In this document: positions 34,441 through 43,092 of the stretch, one piece after another
Layout of the letters: every line of letters begins with the position of its first letter
Position numbering within the stretch: the stretch's first letter is position 1
NCBI GenBank assembly: GCA_035497735.1
Contig: DATJCX010000071.1
Location: 221,374-285,373 of the forward strand
Origin: Brumimicrobium sp035497735
GTDB taxonomy: Bacteria; Bacteroidota; Bacteroidia; Flavobacteriales_D; Crocinitomicaceae
Length of the DNA: 64,000 nucleotides
Direction: 5' to 3'
Translations under genes and position numbers: made by a program
Notes under the pieces: model-generated
The model's input: the letters and a program-made list of their open reading frames with translations, nothing else
The model's database searches: none
Told to the model about the DNA's origin: nothing

Positions 34441-36516
34441 TTATTCTACTACAATCTTTCGTACACTGTATATTTCCGTACCATTCTGCTCACTATACTT
34501 CAAGAAGTACGTTCCTGCTCTTAAGCGCTGAATGTCAATCGTCATTTCATTTTGATTCACCACTTTTTCACGAATTACAACATTCCCTAAAACATCATAC
34601 AAGGAAACCTCACCATTCAAGAATTTGTCATCTATTCTTAGGTTTAGAATTTCTTTTGCGGGATTTGGGAATACTTTTAGCTGTGCATCTAACAATTCTG
34701 AAGTGATGGCTAAAGAATTAATATCGCAAATATTGATGTTGTCTAAGAATAAATTGTTTCCTCTGTTGGCAGAAAAGACAATTCTAATCATCAAATTTTC
34801 TACTTTGTAATTGTTTAAATTGATTTCAACTTCTTTATAACTCCAATTTTCTTCTATAGGAAAGAATTCCACATCTGTTTCAATAGTTGCGTTGTTGAAC
34901 AAAGAGAACTGACCTTTGTTTTGCCAAGTTGTACCGCAGTCTTTACTTAAATAAAAGTAAACTCTCTCACTGTTAGAGGTGGTCGATTTAGCATAAGCAT
35001 AATCAAAGGCAATTGCTAGCTTGGTCATTTCTGTAGCGTCTATTCCTAGCGTCTGAATGTGATAGTCGGCTTTGTCTGCACCATTAAAGTTGTCAATATA
35101 CATGCTGTATTCACTGTTCTTACCGTAGTTTGTTCTTTCAAATCTCAATGGATTGCCTGCTTCATATCTCCACTTATTGTTGAAACCTGTTTCGTTTTCA
35201 AAGTCTTCAATAACATAGTTTTTATCAGCTGTATTTTCAATAACTTCAATGAAGTCAACAAAAGTAGAATCTATTGTTTCTGTTCCCCTTGCAACAGAAA
35301 GTTTAACATTATGCTTTCCTAAAGTTTGAAATTGAACAGTTACCGTAGAATCTGTTGAAGAGCTAATGTTAGCGCCTTCAAAAGTCCAGTTTCTTGAAGT
35401 AACATCAAAGAATGAATTATCCGAGAAAGTCACCTCCTCTCCTAAACAAACTAGTTTTTTAGAAACTATGATATCTGCTTTACAAAGTGGATTAAATCCA
35501 TCAATTACACCTGTTGCGATTAAGTTTTCTTCTGTCCAAAGATTGTTTCTATTGGCAACTGGAGAATTTAATGTAGCTCTCATTCTTTGTTTTTGTCCTT
35601 CTGTAAATAATAATGAACAGTAGGAGTAATCCATATAGTTTTGTACCATGTCTAGTGATTCGCAAGTATTTGCCGAAGTATTACATGATTGCCATCCAAT
35701 GGTGTTTGGCGTATCTTCTACCATATCATCATGCTCACAGTTTTCAGGACTTGCTACAGGTAAATAGTAAAAGTCAGGAACGTTGTTTCCTCCCCAAATA
35801 TGGTACAGATTCAGGTAATGACCGATTTCATGTGTTAAAACAGTTCTTTTGGTATGATTTGAAGTACCCATTTCTCCGACATAAGAATGTTGAATTACAA
35901 TTCCGTCCCATTCTGGAATCGTATCAGCTACAGGTGGCATCAGGCAGTGACCAGCCAAACTTGTTCCCGCTACATTACTCGTCCATATGTTTAAATATTT
36001 ATTAGGAGGCCATTGAATTAAATCTTTTACAACATGCCCTCCCATATTCGTTAAAGGAGAAAATATTCTATTGATACCATTTGTACAGTTTCCATCAGGG
36101 TCCAACTTTGCCAAACGAAATTCTACTTTTACATCAGCTGCCAAGTGCTTGAATTCCTCAACAATATTAACGGTGTCTGCATTTAATTTTCTAAACTGCT
36201 CGTTGATTAAACGAATTCCGTCTTGAATTTGTGCTTCTGATATATTTGCTGCTCCATTGTCGTGAATGATATGAAAAACGATTGGAATAATGTAAACGTC
36301 TTCGCTCTTCTCATGTATCGAATTGTTAACATAATTATAGGTAAACGCTTCCAATTCATTACGCATGGAATTAATGTGTGATTGCAGCTCTGGTCGAGAC
36401 TGAAAAACATTGCTATTGATTTGGTCCGCTTCACATGGAAAAGCTTCTTCTTGTGCAAAAGTCATGTTGACTAAAATGCTAGCAATAAAAAATAAGGGAA
36501 ATACAATTCGTTTCAT
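34441..36516 (-). CDS. Secreted M43 metalloprotease with T9SS type A domain
   Basis: 691 residues. A signal peptide (residues 1-21, ending TFAQ) is followed by a prodomain. The M43 (pappalysin-type) catalytic domain (~60-340) has the zinc site LTHEIGHYLNLYHIWGG near residue 225, the HExxHxxxxxH form, and a Met-turn-like VQNYMDYSYC. A PKD-like region (~350-430) and a jelly-roll/MAM-like carbohydrate-binding region (~430-605) follow. The type A sorting domain (~615-691) has VFPNPAKEILNLRI, SLYDVLGNVV and AGTYFLKYS. It is secreted through T9SS and likely digests extracellular protein. It is monocistronic. Confidence 0.93.
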   Translation of the reverse strand: MKRIVFPLFFIASILVNMTFAQEEAFPCEADQINSNVFQSRPELQSHINSMRNELEAFTYNYVNNSIHEKSEDVYIIPIVFHIIHDNGAANISEAQIQDGIRLINEQFRKLNADTVNIVEEFKHLAADVKVEFRLAKLDPDGNCTNGINRIFSPLTNMGGHVVKDLIQWPPNKYLNIWTSNVAGTSLAGHCLMPPVADTIPEWDGIVIQHSYVGEMGTSNHTKRTVLTHEIGHYLNLYHIWGGNNVPDFYYLPVASPENCEHDDMVEDTPNTIGWQSCNTSANTCESLDMVQNYMDYSYCSLLFTEGQKQRMRATLNSPVANRNNLWTEENLIATGVIDGFNPLCKADIIVSKKLVCLGEEVTFSDNSFFDVTSRNWTFEGANISSSTDSTVTVQFQTLGKHNVKLSVARGTETIDSTFVDFIEVIENTADKNYVIEDFENETGFNNKWRYEAGNPLRFERTNYGKNSEYSMYIDNFNGADKADYHIQTLGIDATEMTKLAIAFDYAYAKSTTSNSERVYFYLSKDCGTTWQNKGQFSLFNNATIETDVEFFPIEENWSYKEVEINLNNYKVENLMIRIVFSANRGNNLFLDNINICDINSLAITSELLDAQLKVFPNPAKEILNLRIDDKFLNGEVSLYDVLGNVVIREKVVNQNEMTIDIQRLRAGTYFLKYSEQNGTEIYSVRKIVVE

Positions 36517-36589
36517 AGTTGTTGTTTCATTTAAGTAGTCGTAAAGATAGTCTTTTTTATCAAAAACATTTCTAGTTAATTCCCATAAA

Positions 36590-36616
36590 AAAAAGGAAGC
36601 CTTTCGACTTCCTTTC
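36590..36616 (-). terminator. Intrinsic terminator after mdh
   Basis: On the minus strand the arms AAAGGAAG and CTTCCTTT close an 8-base loop and are followed by a run of T. It lies about 23 bases beyond the mdh stop. Confidence 0.85.
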
Positions 36617-36638
36617 TAAACTATTGATATGTGAGCAA

Positions 36639-37580
36639 TTATTTTGCTACAACATTCATATCATCTAAAACTTTCATTACGTCTCTTACGTGTTGAGCAG
36701 ACTCTTCAAGAAGTGCCATTTCAGCATCGTTTAATTTAAGTTCGATAATTTTTTCGATACCATTTTTACCTAATATTACTGGAACACCTAAGTAGATGTC
36801 GTTCATACCGTATTCACCCTTTAACCAAGCACAAACTGGGAATACTCTTTTTTGGTCTTTAACGATAGCTTCTACCATTTGAGCAGCAGCTGCACCTGGC
36901 GCATACCAAGCTGAAGTACCTAATAGTTGAACGATTTCTCCTCCTCCTACTTTAGTTCTATCGATAATAGCGTTTAATTTATCTTCTTCAATTAATTCAG
37001 TTACTGGAATACCTCCAACAGTTGTGTAACGAGGAAGTGGAACCATTGTATCTCCATGTCCACCCATTAATACCGCTTGGATATCTTTAGGAGAGATGTT
37101 TAACTCTAATGCTAAGAAAGAACGGTAACGAGCAGTGTCAAGAACACCAGCCATTCCGAATACTTTCGAAGAATCAACTTTAGCAGTTAAATATGCAGTA
37201 TATGTCATTACGTCTAACGGGTTAGAAACGATAATGATAATTGCATTTGGAGAGAACTTAATGATGTTTTCAGTTACTGACTTTACAATTCCTGCGTTAG
37301 TTGCAATTAAGTCATCTCTTGACATTCCTGGTTTTCTTGGAAGACCTGAAGTAATAACTACTACGTCTGAATCTGCTGTCTTAGAGTAGTCATTTGTAGA
37401 ACCTGTTATTCTTGTGTCAAATAATTGGATAGGAGATGTTTCCCACATATCCAAAGCCTTTCCTTCAGCAAAACCTTCTTTAATGTCCAATAATACGATT
37501 TCATTGGCAACTTCTTTTCTTGCAAGAACATCAGCACATGTAGCACCAACGTTACCTGCTCCAACAACTGTTACTTTCAT
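36639..37580 (-). CDS. mdh: Malate dehydrogenase
   Basis: 313 residues of the LDH-like MDH class. NAD motif MKVTVVGAGNVGATCADVL. Substrate-binding arginines lie in GLPRKPGMSRDDL and in the NPLDVMTYTA and DTARYRSFLA stretches. The catalytic histidine is in LMGGHGDTMVPLPRYT. It interconverts malate and oxaloacetate in the TCA cycle. A TAATTTTG -7-like box lies on the minus strand at 37623-37630. It has its own terminator, so it is monocistronic. Confidence 0.97.
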   Translation of the reverse strand: MKVTVVGAGNVGATCADVLARKEVANEIVLLDIKEGFAEGKALDMWETSPIQLFDTRITGSTNDYSKTADSDVVVITSGLPRKPGMSRDDLIATNAGIVKSVTENIIKFSPNAIIIIVSNPLDVMTYTAYLTAKVDSSKVFGMAGVLDTARYRSFLALELNISPKDIQAVLMGGHGDTMVPLPRYTTVGGIPVTELIEEDKLNAIIDRTKVGGGEIVQLLGTSAWYAPGAAAAQMVEAIVKDQKRVFPVCAWLKGEYGMNDIYLGVPVILGKNGIEKIIELKLNDAEMALLEESAQHVRDVMKVLDDMNVVAK

Positions 37581-37758
37581 TATTTATTTAATTTAATATT
37601 TGTGTAAAATTTATTATCTATGCAAAATTACTAAATTAATCACGAAAAATTATACTATTCTCAAATAAGTTTCGTCTATTCAGTGAAAAATGAGAGGAGA
37701 GGTTTAATTTTGCATACAGAAGGTGAATTATCTATTGAAATATTATACATTAAAAGAG

Positions 37759-37785
37759 GCAACCCATTAAAAAGTAGGGCGTCTA
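37759..37785 (+). promoter_or_regulatory. ECF-type promoter of the sigma/partner operon
   Basis: GCAACCC (37759-37765), a 14-base spacer, CGTCTA (37780-37785), 17 bases before the GTG start. Its match to 13919-13946 suggests that the sigma factor recognises this sequence and drives its own gene. A TAATTTTG box at 37705-37712 could be a second, housekeeping promoter. Confidence 0.75.
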
Positions 37786-37802
37786 TAATCTGAAAGTGAA
37801 AG

Positions 37803-38375
37803 GTGGAAAACGAACAATTAAAAGAACTTATTCAGCGTTGCATACAGCAAGATAGAGTTGCTCAAGAACAACTGTTTAAGAAATTTTATGGAAAAATGAT
37901 GGGTGTTTGTATGCGTTATACAAAAGACCAAGATCAAGCCCAAGAGGTTGTTCAAGTTGCTTTCATTAAGATCTTTGAGAAGCTAGAAGAGTTTGATTTT
38001 AAAGGTTCCTTTGAAGGATGGGTGAGAAGAATCATGGTGAATGCGTCGATTGATGCAATCAGAAAGAGAAACCGCCAACCTATGTCAACTGATGAAGATT
38101 ACATGTTTGATAATCAATCTGTTGAGCAGGAGCATGATTTCGGAGAAAACTATTCAAAATTAAAAGCACAATATGCAATGGAAGCGATTCAACAGCTTTC
38201 CCCAGCATATCAAACGGTTTTTAACTTGTATGTGATAGAAAACTATTCGCACAAGGAAATCGCAGAAATTTTGAATATTAATGAAGGAACATCAAAATCG
38301 AATCTAGCTAAAGCAAAGATTAATTTAAGAAAAATATTAAGCGATAAATTCGCCAAGTTAGACTATGAAAGATAA
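37803..38375 (+). CDS. ECF RNA polymerase sigma factor
   Basis: 190 residues starting at GTG 37803. Sigma-70 region 2 spans about residues 20-90: LFKKFYGKMMGVCMRYTKD, AQEVVQVAFIKIFEKL, and FEGWVRRIMVNASIDAIRKR. Region 4 is at ~130-185: IQQLSPAYQTVFNLYVIENYSHKEIAEILNI (shown in part) and EGTSKSNLAKAKINLRKIL. No region 1 or 3, so it is ECF type. Its stop overlaps the start of the membrane protein by 11 bases, the classic sigma/anti-sigma arrangement. The promoter upstream is the ECF kind, suggesting autoregulation. Confidence 0.93.
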   Translation: MENEQLKELIQRCIQQDRVAQEQLFKKFYGKMMGVCMRYTKDQDQAQEVVQVAFIKIFEKLEEFDFKGSFEGWVRRIMVNASIDAIRKRNRQPMSTDEDYMFDNQSVEQEHDFGENYSKLKAQYAMEAIQQLSPAYQTVFNLYVIENYSHKEIAEILNINEGTSKSNLAKAKINLRKILSDKFAKLDYER

Positions 38376-39657
38376 TTTAGAAAAAGCATTTAAAGAAAGC
38401 CTAGAAGGATTTGAAGTTCCTTACGACGCATCTGCTTGGAACGCATTGAGTTCGAAGTTGGATGCTGCTGCAGGAGCTACTGGTGCTGCGGGAGGTGGAC
38501 TTGTGAAATGGTTATTGATCGGTGCAACAATTGGTGCGGCGGCAATAGCTACCTTTATCTTTATGCCAAATGGTAATGAAAATAAAGTAGCCGAAAAAAC
38601 TGTTGTTACAACTGAAAAAATAGACCAACCAAAACAAGAAGAAGCGAAAGATGCAATTCTTTCAACGGAAAATGAAATCGAAGATACAACGATTAGCAAT
38701 CAAACTGATGCTAATACCGAGAGGTCGGAAAATGAAACTGTTGTTCCAGATGTGATTACATATGATGGCAAAGATTTACCGAATGAAAAGGCAACAGATG
38801 TAGATAAAGCACCTGCTAAACCTGTTATTGCAGATTTAGATCCTAAGAAACCTAGTCAAGGTGCAATGGATAGTTTAAGTTTTATCGTTGGTACAATCGA
38901 CCAAAGAGTGATTTGCCAAGGAAATGCAATCTCTATTAAGAATAATGGTTCGAAAGGTGAGTTTGTTTACTGGAATATTACAGAAAATAATGATGAAGGT
39001 GTAAAGGGTGTTTTAGAAAGCAAAGAAGTTGTTGCATACACGCCTAACTCAAATGCGACTGTTACGTTTACAGATGCCAAAGGTAATGTCCTAGACATTG
39101 TTGAAGTAGTGGTAAGCGAAAGTCTAACTGCTGAGTTTACTTACGAAGCAAATATCTTCGATAAAGGATTGCCTGTTGTTATTTGTGAATCTTACGGAGA
39201 TTACGTTAACTATACATGGGACTTCGCAGGAGAAGCACAAGCAAAAGGTGCAAAAGCGAATCATCATTTCTTTGATAAAGGAAGTTATGATATCAAGTTA
39301 AAGGTAACGGACGCAAATGGTTGTGAAAGTACAGTTGTAAAAACAGTTAATATCCGTGAGAAATATAATTTAATGGCTGTGAATACTTTCATGCCGAATG
39401 GTACAGATATTAGAAACAGAACTTTTATGCCGTATTCATTGACTGAAAGAAAGGCGAATTTCCACATGACAATTGTTGACCCAATAACGAATGAAGTAGT
39501 ATTTGAATCAACAGATGCGCAAAACGCATGGAATGGAATTAATCAAAGAACGGGTAAAATGACGGAAAGCGGAAAAGCTTACATCTGGAAGGTTCAGATT
39601 TTTAATCCGCTACCTAATGAACGACCAATCTATTCTGGAACCGTTGTTCACAATTAA
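38365..39657 (+). CDS. Membrane partner of ECF sigma with PKD and type B-like C-terminal domain
   Basis: 430 residues. A ~45-residue cytoplasmic N-terminus (KESLEGFEVPYDASAWNAL...) fits a sigma-binding tail. One membrane helix (~46-67, WLLIGATIGAAAIATFIFMP) has no cleavable signal. A Glu/Lys/Thr-rich linker (~70-165) follows. A PKD-like domain (~245-330) has NYTWDFAGEAQ and VTDANGCESTVVKTV. The last ~95 residues resemble the T9SS type B sorting domain: VNTFMPNGTD, TNEVVFESTDAQNAWNGI and GKAYIWKVQI, beside NSFTPDTDG, GELIFES and AGTYVWKIEA in the 13969 protein. Since it is anchored rather than exported, this end is probably a sensing or decoy module. The gene overlaps the sigma gene by 11 bases and is likely an anti-sigma. 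Confidence 0.82.
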   Translation: MKDNLEKAFKESLEGFEVPYDASAWNALSSKLDAAAGATGAAGGGLVKWLLIGATIGAAAIATFIFMPNGNENKVAEKTVVTTEKIDQPKQEEAKDAILSTENEIEDTTISNQTDANTERSENETVVPDVITYDGKDLPNEKATDVDKAPAKPVIADLDPKKPSQGAMDSLSFIVGTIDQRVICQGNAISIKNNGSKGEFVYWNITENNDEGVKGVLESKEVVAYTPNSNATVTFTDAKGNVLDIVEVVVSESLTAEFTYEANIFDKGLPVVICESYGDYVNYTWDFAGEAQAKGAKANHHFFDKGSYDIKLKVTDANGCESTVVKTVNIREKYNLMAVNTFMPNGTDIRNRTFMPYSLTERKANFHMTIVDPITNEVVFESTDAQNAWNGINQRTGKMTESGKAYIWKVQIFNPLPNERPIYSGTVVHN

Positions 39658-39693
39658 AATGGTTTTTACTTAGGTTATAATACACAAACAACA

Positions 39694-39726
39694 AGCAGAA
39701 AAGTCTCCACAGGAGGCTTTTCTGCT
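39694..39726 (+). terminator. Hairpin after the sigma operon
   Basis: Near-perfect 15-base arms AGCAGAAAAGTCTCC and GGAGGCTTTTCTGCT (one T-G pair) around ACA, 36 bases after the stop. The T run after it is short, so it may be a weak terminator. Confidence 0.7.
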
Positions 39727-39906
39727 TTATATAGTATTCTTTTCCACTTTACTCCTTTTTATAAATGGTGAAGTTTTAACTGCAATAATAGTGGGGTTCA
39801 AACCGTGCTAATGATTGAAGGTGAAGATTGAAATGTTAATCTAAGAAGACTTTTGTGGAGTACAAAAAAGAATGCTATCTTTGTTTGTTTAAAATTAAAT
39901 AGAAAG

Positions 39907-40971
39907 ATGGGAAAAATTATTTGTGGTATTCAACAGTTAGGAATTGGAGTTCCTGATGTACAGTCAGTTTGGAAATGGTACAGAGAATTCTTTGGAATTG
40001 ATGTGCGAATCTTTGAAGAAGCTGCGGAAGCACCATTAATGACAAGATATACAGGTGGAAAGGTTCACTCTCGAACTGCTACATTAGCAATGTCTATGGA
40101 AGGTGGAGGTGGATTTGAAATTTGGCAATTTACAAGTAGAAAAACTGAAAAACCAAATTTCGATGTTCAGCTAGGAGACTACGGATTGTACATTGGAAGA
40201 ATTAAGTCGAGAGACGTAAAAGCTTCATTCGATTTCATGAAGTCAAAAGGTGCTAAGGTAATTGGAGAGTTAAAAACAACTCCACACGGCGAGCCTCACT
40301 TTTTTGTTGAAGACCCGAATGGAAATATTTTTAATATAGTTCAAGAAAATACCGTTTTCCAAAAGACAAAATTCCCTGGAAAAACAGGTGGAGTAGCAGG
40401 AGTAATGATTGGTGTAAGCGATATCGATGAAGCGATGAAATTATATTCCGGAGTACTTGGTTACACAACTGTAGAATATGATGAAACAGACGTATTCGAC
40501 TGTTTTTCTGACCTACCAAGTGGAAATAAAAAAGTAAGAAGAGTATTACTTTCTCACCCAGAAGTTAGAAAAGGTCCTTTCGCACCATTATTAGGTCCAA
40601 CAAAAATTGAATTGGTACAATCTATTGAAAGAACAGATTGCAAGAAGATTTTCCAAGATAGATATTGGGGAGATTGGGGGTTTATTCACCTATGTTTTGA
40701 CATCAGAAACATGGATGCTTTACAAAAAGAATGTGATGCAGCTGGATTCCCATTCACTGTTGACAGTGGCGCTACCTTCGATATGGGAGAAGCAGGAGGG
40801 AGATTCTCATATATTGAAGATCCAGACGGAACTTGGATTGAGTTTGTAGAAACACATAAAGTTCCAATCATGAAAAAACTAGGTTGGTATATTAACTTAA
40901 CAGATAGAGCACCAGAAAAATCATTGCCGAAATTTATTCTGAAAGCAATGGGAATGAATAGGGTGAAATAA
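39907..40971 (+). CDS. VOC (glyoxalase-fold) family protein, two domains
   Basis: 354 residues from the ATG at 39907; the frame is open 18 codons further up but MGKIICGIQQLGIGVPD is the natural start. Two vicinal-oxygen-chelate domains: residues ~5-140 (QLGIGVPDVQSVWKWYREFF... to FFVEDPNGNIFNIVQ) and ~160-320 (GVMIGVSDIDEAMKLYSGVLG... to IEDPDGTWIEFVETH). Metal-ligand-type glutamates and histidines occur at the usual strand ends. Some VOC proteins are dioxygenases or glyoxalases; the substrate here is unknown. It stands alone between two terminated units. Confidence 0.8.
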   Translation: MGKIICGIQQLGIGVPDVQSVWKWYREFFGIDVRIFEEAAEAPLMTRYTGGKVHSRTATLAMSMEGGGGFEIWQFTSRKTEKPNFDVQLGDYGLYIGRIKSRDVKASFDFMKSKGAKVIGELKTTPHGEPHFFVEDPNGNIFNIVQENTVFQKTKFPGKTGGVAGVMIGVSDIDEAMKLYSGVLGYTTVEYDETDVFDCFSDLPSGNKKVRRVLLSHPEVRKGPFAPLLGPTKIELVQSIERTDCKKIFQDRYWGDWGFIHLCFDIRNMDALQKECDAAGFPFTVDSGATFDMGEAGGRFSYIEDPDGTWIEFVETHKVPIMKKLGWYINLTDRAPEKSLPKFILKAMGMNRVK

Positions 40972-41073
40972 TAAAACCAACCAAAGGATTATTTAAAGCG
41001 TATAGATTAATGAGTAAACAGTATTTTACTGCGACTTATTTTTCGTAATTTTACGCCTTACAAACTTTATTCT

Positions 41074-42132
41074 ATGTTTAGAAAAATAATATTATTTGGA
41101 CTTGGCTTAGTTGTACTAGCAGCTTGTAACACAAAATTCAACGTGAATGGCGAGTATGAGGAAAAAGCGATTGTTCACTTTTTGTTAGACCAGGGACAAG
41201 AATTCCATTTTTTGAAGTTAAATAAGACTTTCCTTCAAGAAGGAGATGCATTTGATTTTGCGAAGGAAGCAGACCTTTCCTATTTTGACAATGTTGTAGC
41301 AGTTGTAGAAGAAATCAAAAACGGAAGTAAAACTCGTGAATGGACTTTACAAGATACAACTATCAATAATAAAAAGGAAGGTGCGTTTTACGGTCCAGAT
41401 CAGAAACTTTACTTCTTTAAAGCAGATGATTTAGACGAAACTGCATTGTACCGTTTGAAAATCGATGTTGACAATGGAAATCACATCATTACTGGACAGA
41501 CTCGTTTAGTAGAAGGAGTTTCTATTAAGTCACCAAATCAAAATCAATCTTTTAAATTCGCTCCTAATAGCGTAGCTACAGCTGGGTATTTGAATACAGC
41601 AATCACTTTTAACTCTGGTAAAGGTGCTACATTTAAGATGCAGTTAAAGTTTGAATATGAGGAGTTTACAGCTTTAGGAAGTGTTGTTAAACCGTTGGTT
41701 TGGGAATTGGGTTCAATTGACCGTGTTGATATGGGTGCTGCAACTGGTTCATTCGTAGCGAAAGGAAATACTTTTTACGAGATAGTAAATAAAACAGTGA
41801 AAGCTAATCCTGATGTAACAAAGAGAAATTTAACATTAGGTGATATAGTACTAACTGCAGGTTCAGAAGACTTGCATACGTATATTTTATCAAATGCACC
41901 AACATCTTCTTTAGCACAGAGTAAGCCTAGCTTTACTAATGTGGAAGGAGCCTTAGGAATCTTCTCTTCAAGAGTAACTGTGGTTCAAACAAAGCCAAAC
42001 TTTGACAATCCAAACTCTAGAGTAGTTGATCAAAACTCAATGAAAGAATTATGTACTGGTACTTATACCGCAGCTTTAAAGTTCTGTAGCCAGTATCCAG
42101 AAGATAGCGGAAGACCTTATTCTTGTGACTAA
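41074..42132 (+). CDS. Lipoprotein of unknown function
   Basis: 352 residues, lipoprotein signal with lipobox LAAC near residue 18. The mature protein is rich in beta strands (AIVHFLLDQGQEFHFLKLNKTFL, then DDLDETALYRLKIDVDNG), with a two-domain look. Its layout recalls the DUF4249-like exported proteins of Bacteroidota, which sit beside TonB-dependent receptors, but the match is too faint to assert and no receptor is near. The three cysteines near the C-terminus (CTGTYTAALKFC, YSCD at the very end) could form a disulphide. It is monocistronic with its own terminator. Confidence 0.7.
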   Translation: MFRKIILFGLGLVVLAACNTKFNVNGEYEEKAIVHFLLDQGQEFHFLKLNKTFLQEGDAFDFAKEADLSYFDNVVAVVEEIKNGSKTREWTLQDTTINNKKEGAFYGPDQKLYFFKADDLDETALYRLKIDVDNGNHIITGQTRLVEGVSIKSPNQNQSFKFAPNSVATAGYLNTAITFNSGKGATFKMQLKFEYEEFTALGSVVKPLVWELGSIDRVDMGAATGSFVAKGNTFYEIVNKTVKANPDVTKRNLTLGDIVLTAGSEDLHTYILSNAPTSSLAQSKPSFTNVEGALGIFSSRVTVVQTKPNFDNPNSRVVDQNSMKELCTGTYTAALKFCSQYPEDSGRPYSCD

Positions 42133-42156
42133 GAACTAGAATAAAACGATATTTTT

Positions 42157-42190
42157 AAACGGCCTTTTACTTATGTGAAAGGTCGTTTTT
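42157..42190 (+). terminator. Intrinsic terminator after the lipoprotein gene
   Basis: Imperfect arms AAACGGCCTTTTAC and GTGAAAGGTCGTTT around TTAT, followed by T residues, 24 bases after the stop. Confidence 0.8.
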
Positions 42191-42339
42191 TATTTAATAC
42201 ACAATATTTCACAAAAAATAACGTTATATTGTACAAACCCACAGTGTATGAAATAAAACTCTACCCATATTAAAATCTTAGATTATTTAAACCGTAATCT
42301 ATTTAGTTAAACCCAAAACAAACAATAAACCCAATTATT

Positions 42340-42903
42340 ATGAGTAGTATTAATCCTATTTACCATCACTCGACCGCTATGCTCACGCATGAGGTTGAGT
42401 TGATAACAAGAGCAAAAGAAGATCCACAGTACTTTGCACCCTTGTACAAAAAGTATTATGCACAAATTTTCCGCTATATCAGTCAGAAAATGAATGATGA
42501 TGAACTAGCAAACGATGTTACCTCTCAGGTATTCATCAAGGCGATGCAGAATATTAGAAAATATGAATATAGAGGAATACCATTGGCATCCTGGTTGTAC
42601 AGAATTGCTATGAGCGAGATTAATCAAGCGTATAGAGATATTCGTGCTAAGAGAGAACTCCCTTTAGACAATATACAAGTAGCAACTTTTATGGAAGTTT
42701 TTGCCGATGAAAATAATGCATTGAATAAAAAGAAACTGCTTCATGCAATGAGTCAGTTGAATGGACAAGATTTAAAGTTAATTGAATTAAGATTCTTTGA
42801 GAACAGACCTTATAAAGAAATAGGGGATATTCTAAACATCAAAGAAAACAATGCTAAAGTTAGAACATTTAGGGCATTGGAAAAACTAAAAAGGCTTTTT
42901 TAA
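42340..42903 (+). CDS. ECF-like sigma-70 family factor, orphan
   Basis: 187 residues. Region 2: PLYKKYYAQIFRYISQKMND, ANDVTSQVFIKAMQNIRKYE and LASWLYRIAMSEINQAYRDI. Region 4: LIELRFFENRPYKEIGDILN and NAKVRTFRALEKLKRLF at the extreme C-terminus. A ~15-residue N-terminal tail precedes region 2. Unlike the 37.8-kb sigma there is no membrane partner beside it, so control must be by another route. It is bounded by terminators on both sides. Confidence 0.88.
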   Translation: MSSINPIYHHSTAMLTHEVELITRAKEDPQYFAPLYKKYYAQIFRYISQKMNDDELANDVTSQVFIKAMQNIRKYEYRGIPLASWLYRIAMSEINQAYRDIRAKRELPLDNIQVATFMEVFADENNALNKKKLLHAMSQLNGQDLKLIELRFFENRPYKEIGDILNIKENNAKVRTFRALEKLKRLF

Positions 42904-42939
42904 TAGTTTAATAATTTATAGTTTCAAGATTAATAAAGA

Positions 42940-42973
42940 AAAATGGCTGTCTGAAAAGATGACCATTTTTTTT
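42940..42973 (+). terminator. Intrinsic terminator after orphan sigma
   Basis: Arms AAAATGG and CCATTTT, extended inward by weaker pairing (TCT with AGA), followed by a run of T. It is 36 bases after the stop. Confidence 0.8.
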
Positions 42974-43092
42974 ATTCATTCCCCAAGGAGTAAATCCAAA
43001 GAACTTGTTTTAACTTTTCTATTGAATTAACTTTCAACTTTCAATTATTTGTTACCTTTGTTTGATACATTAAAATAATCAGAGATTAACAG

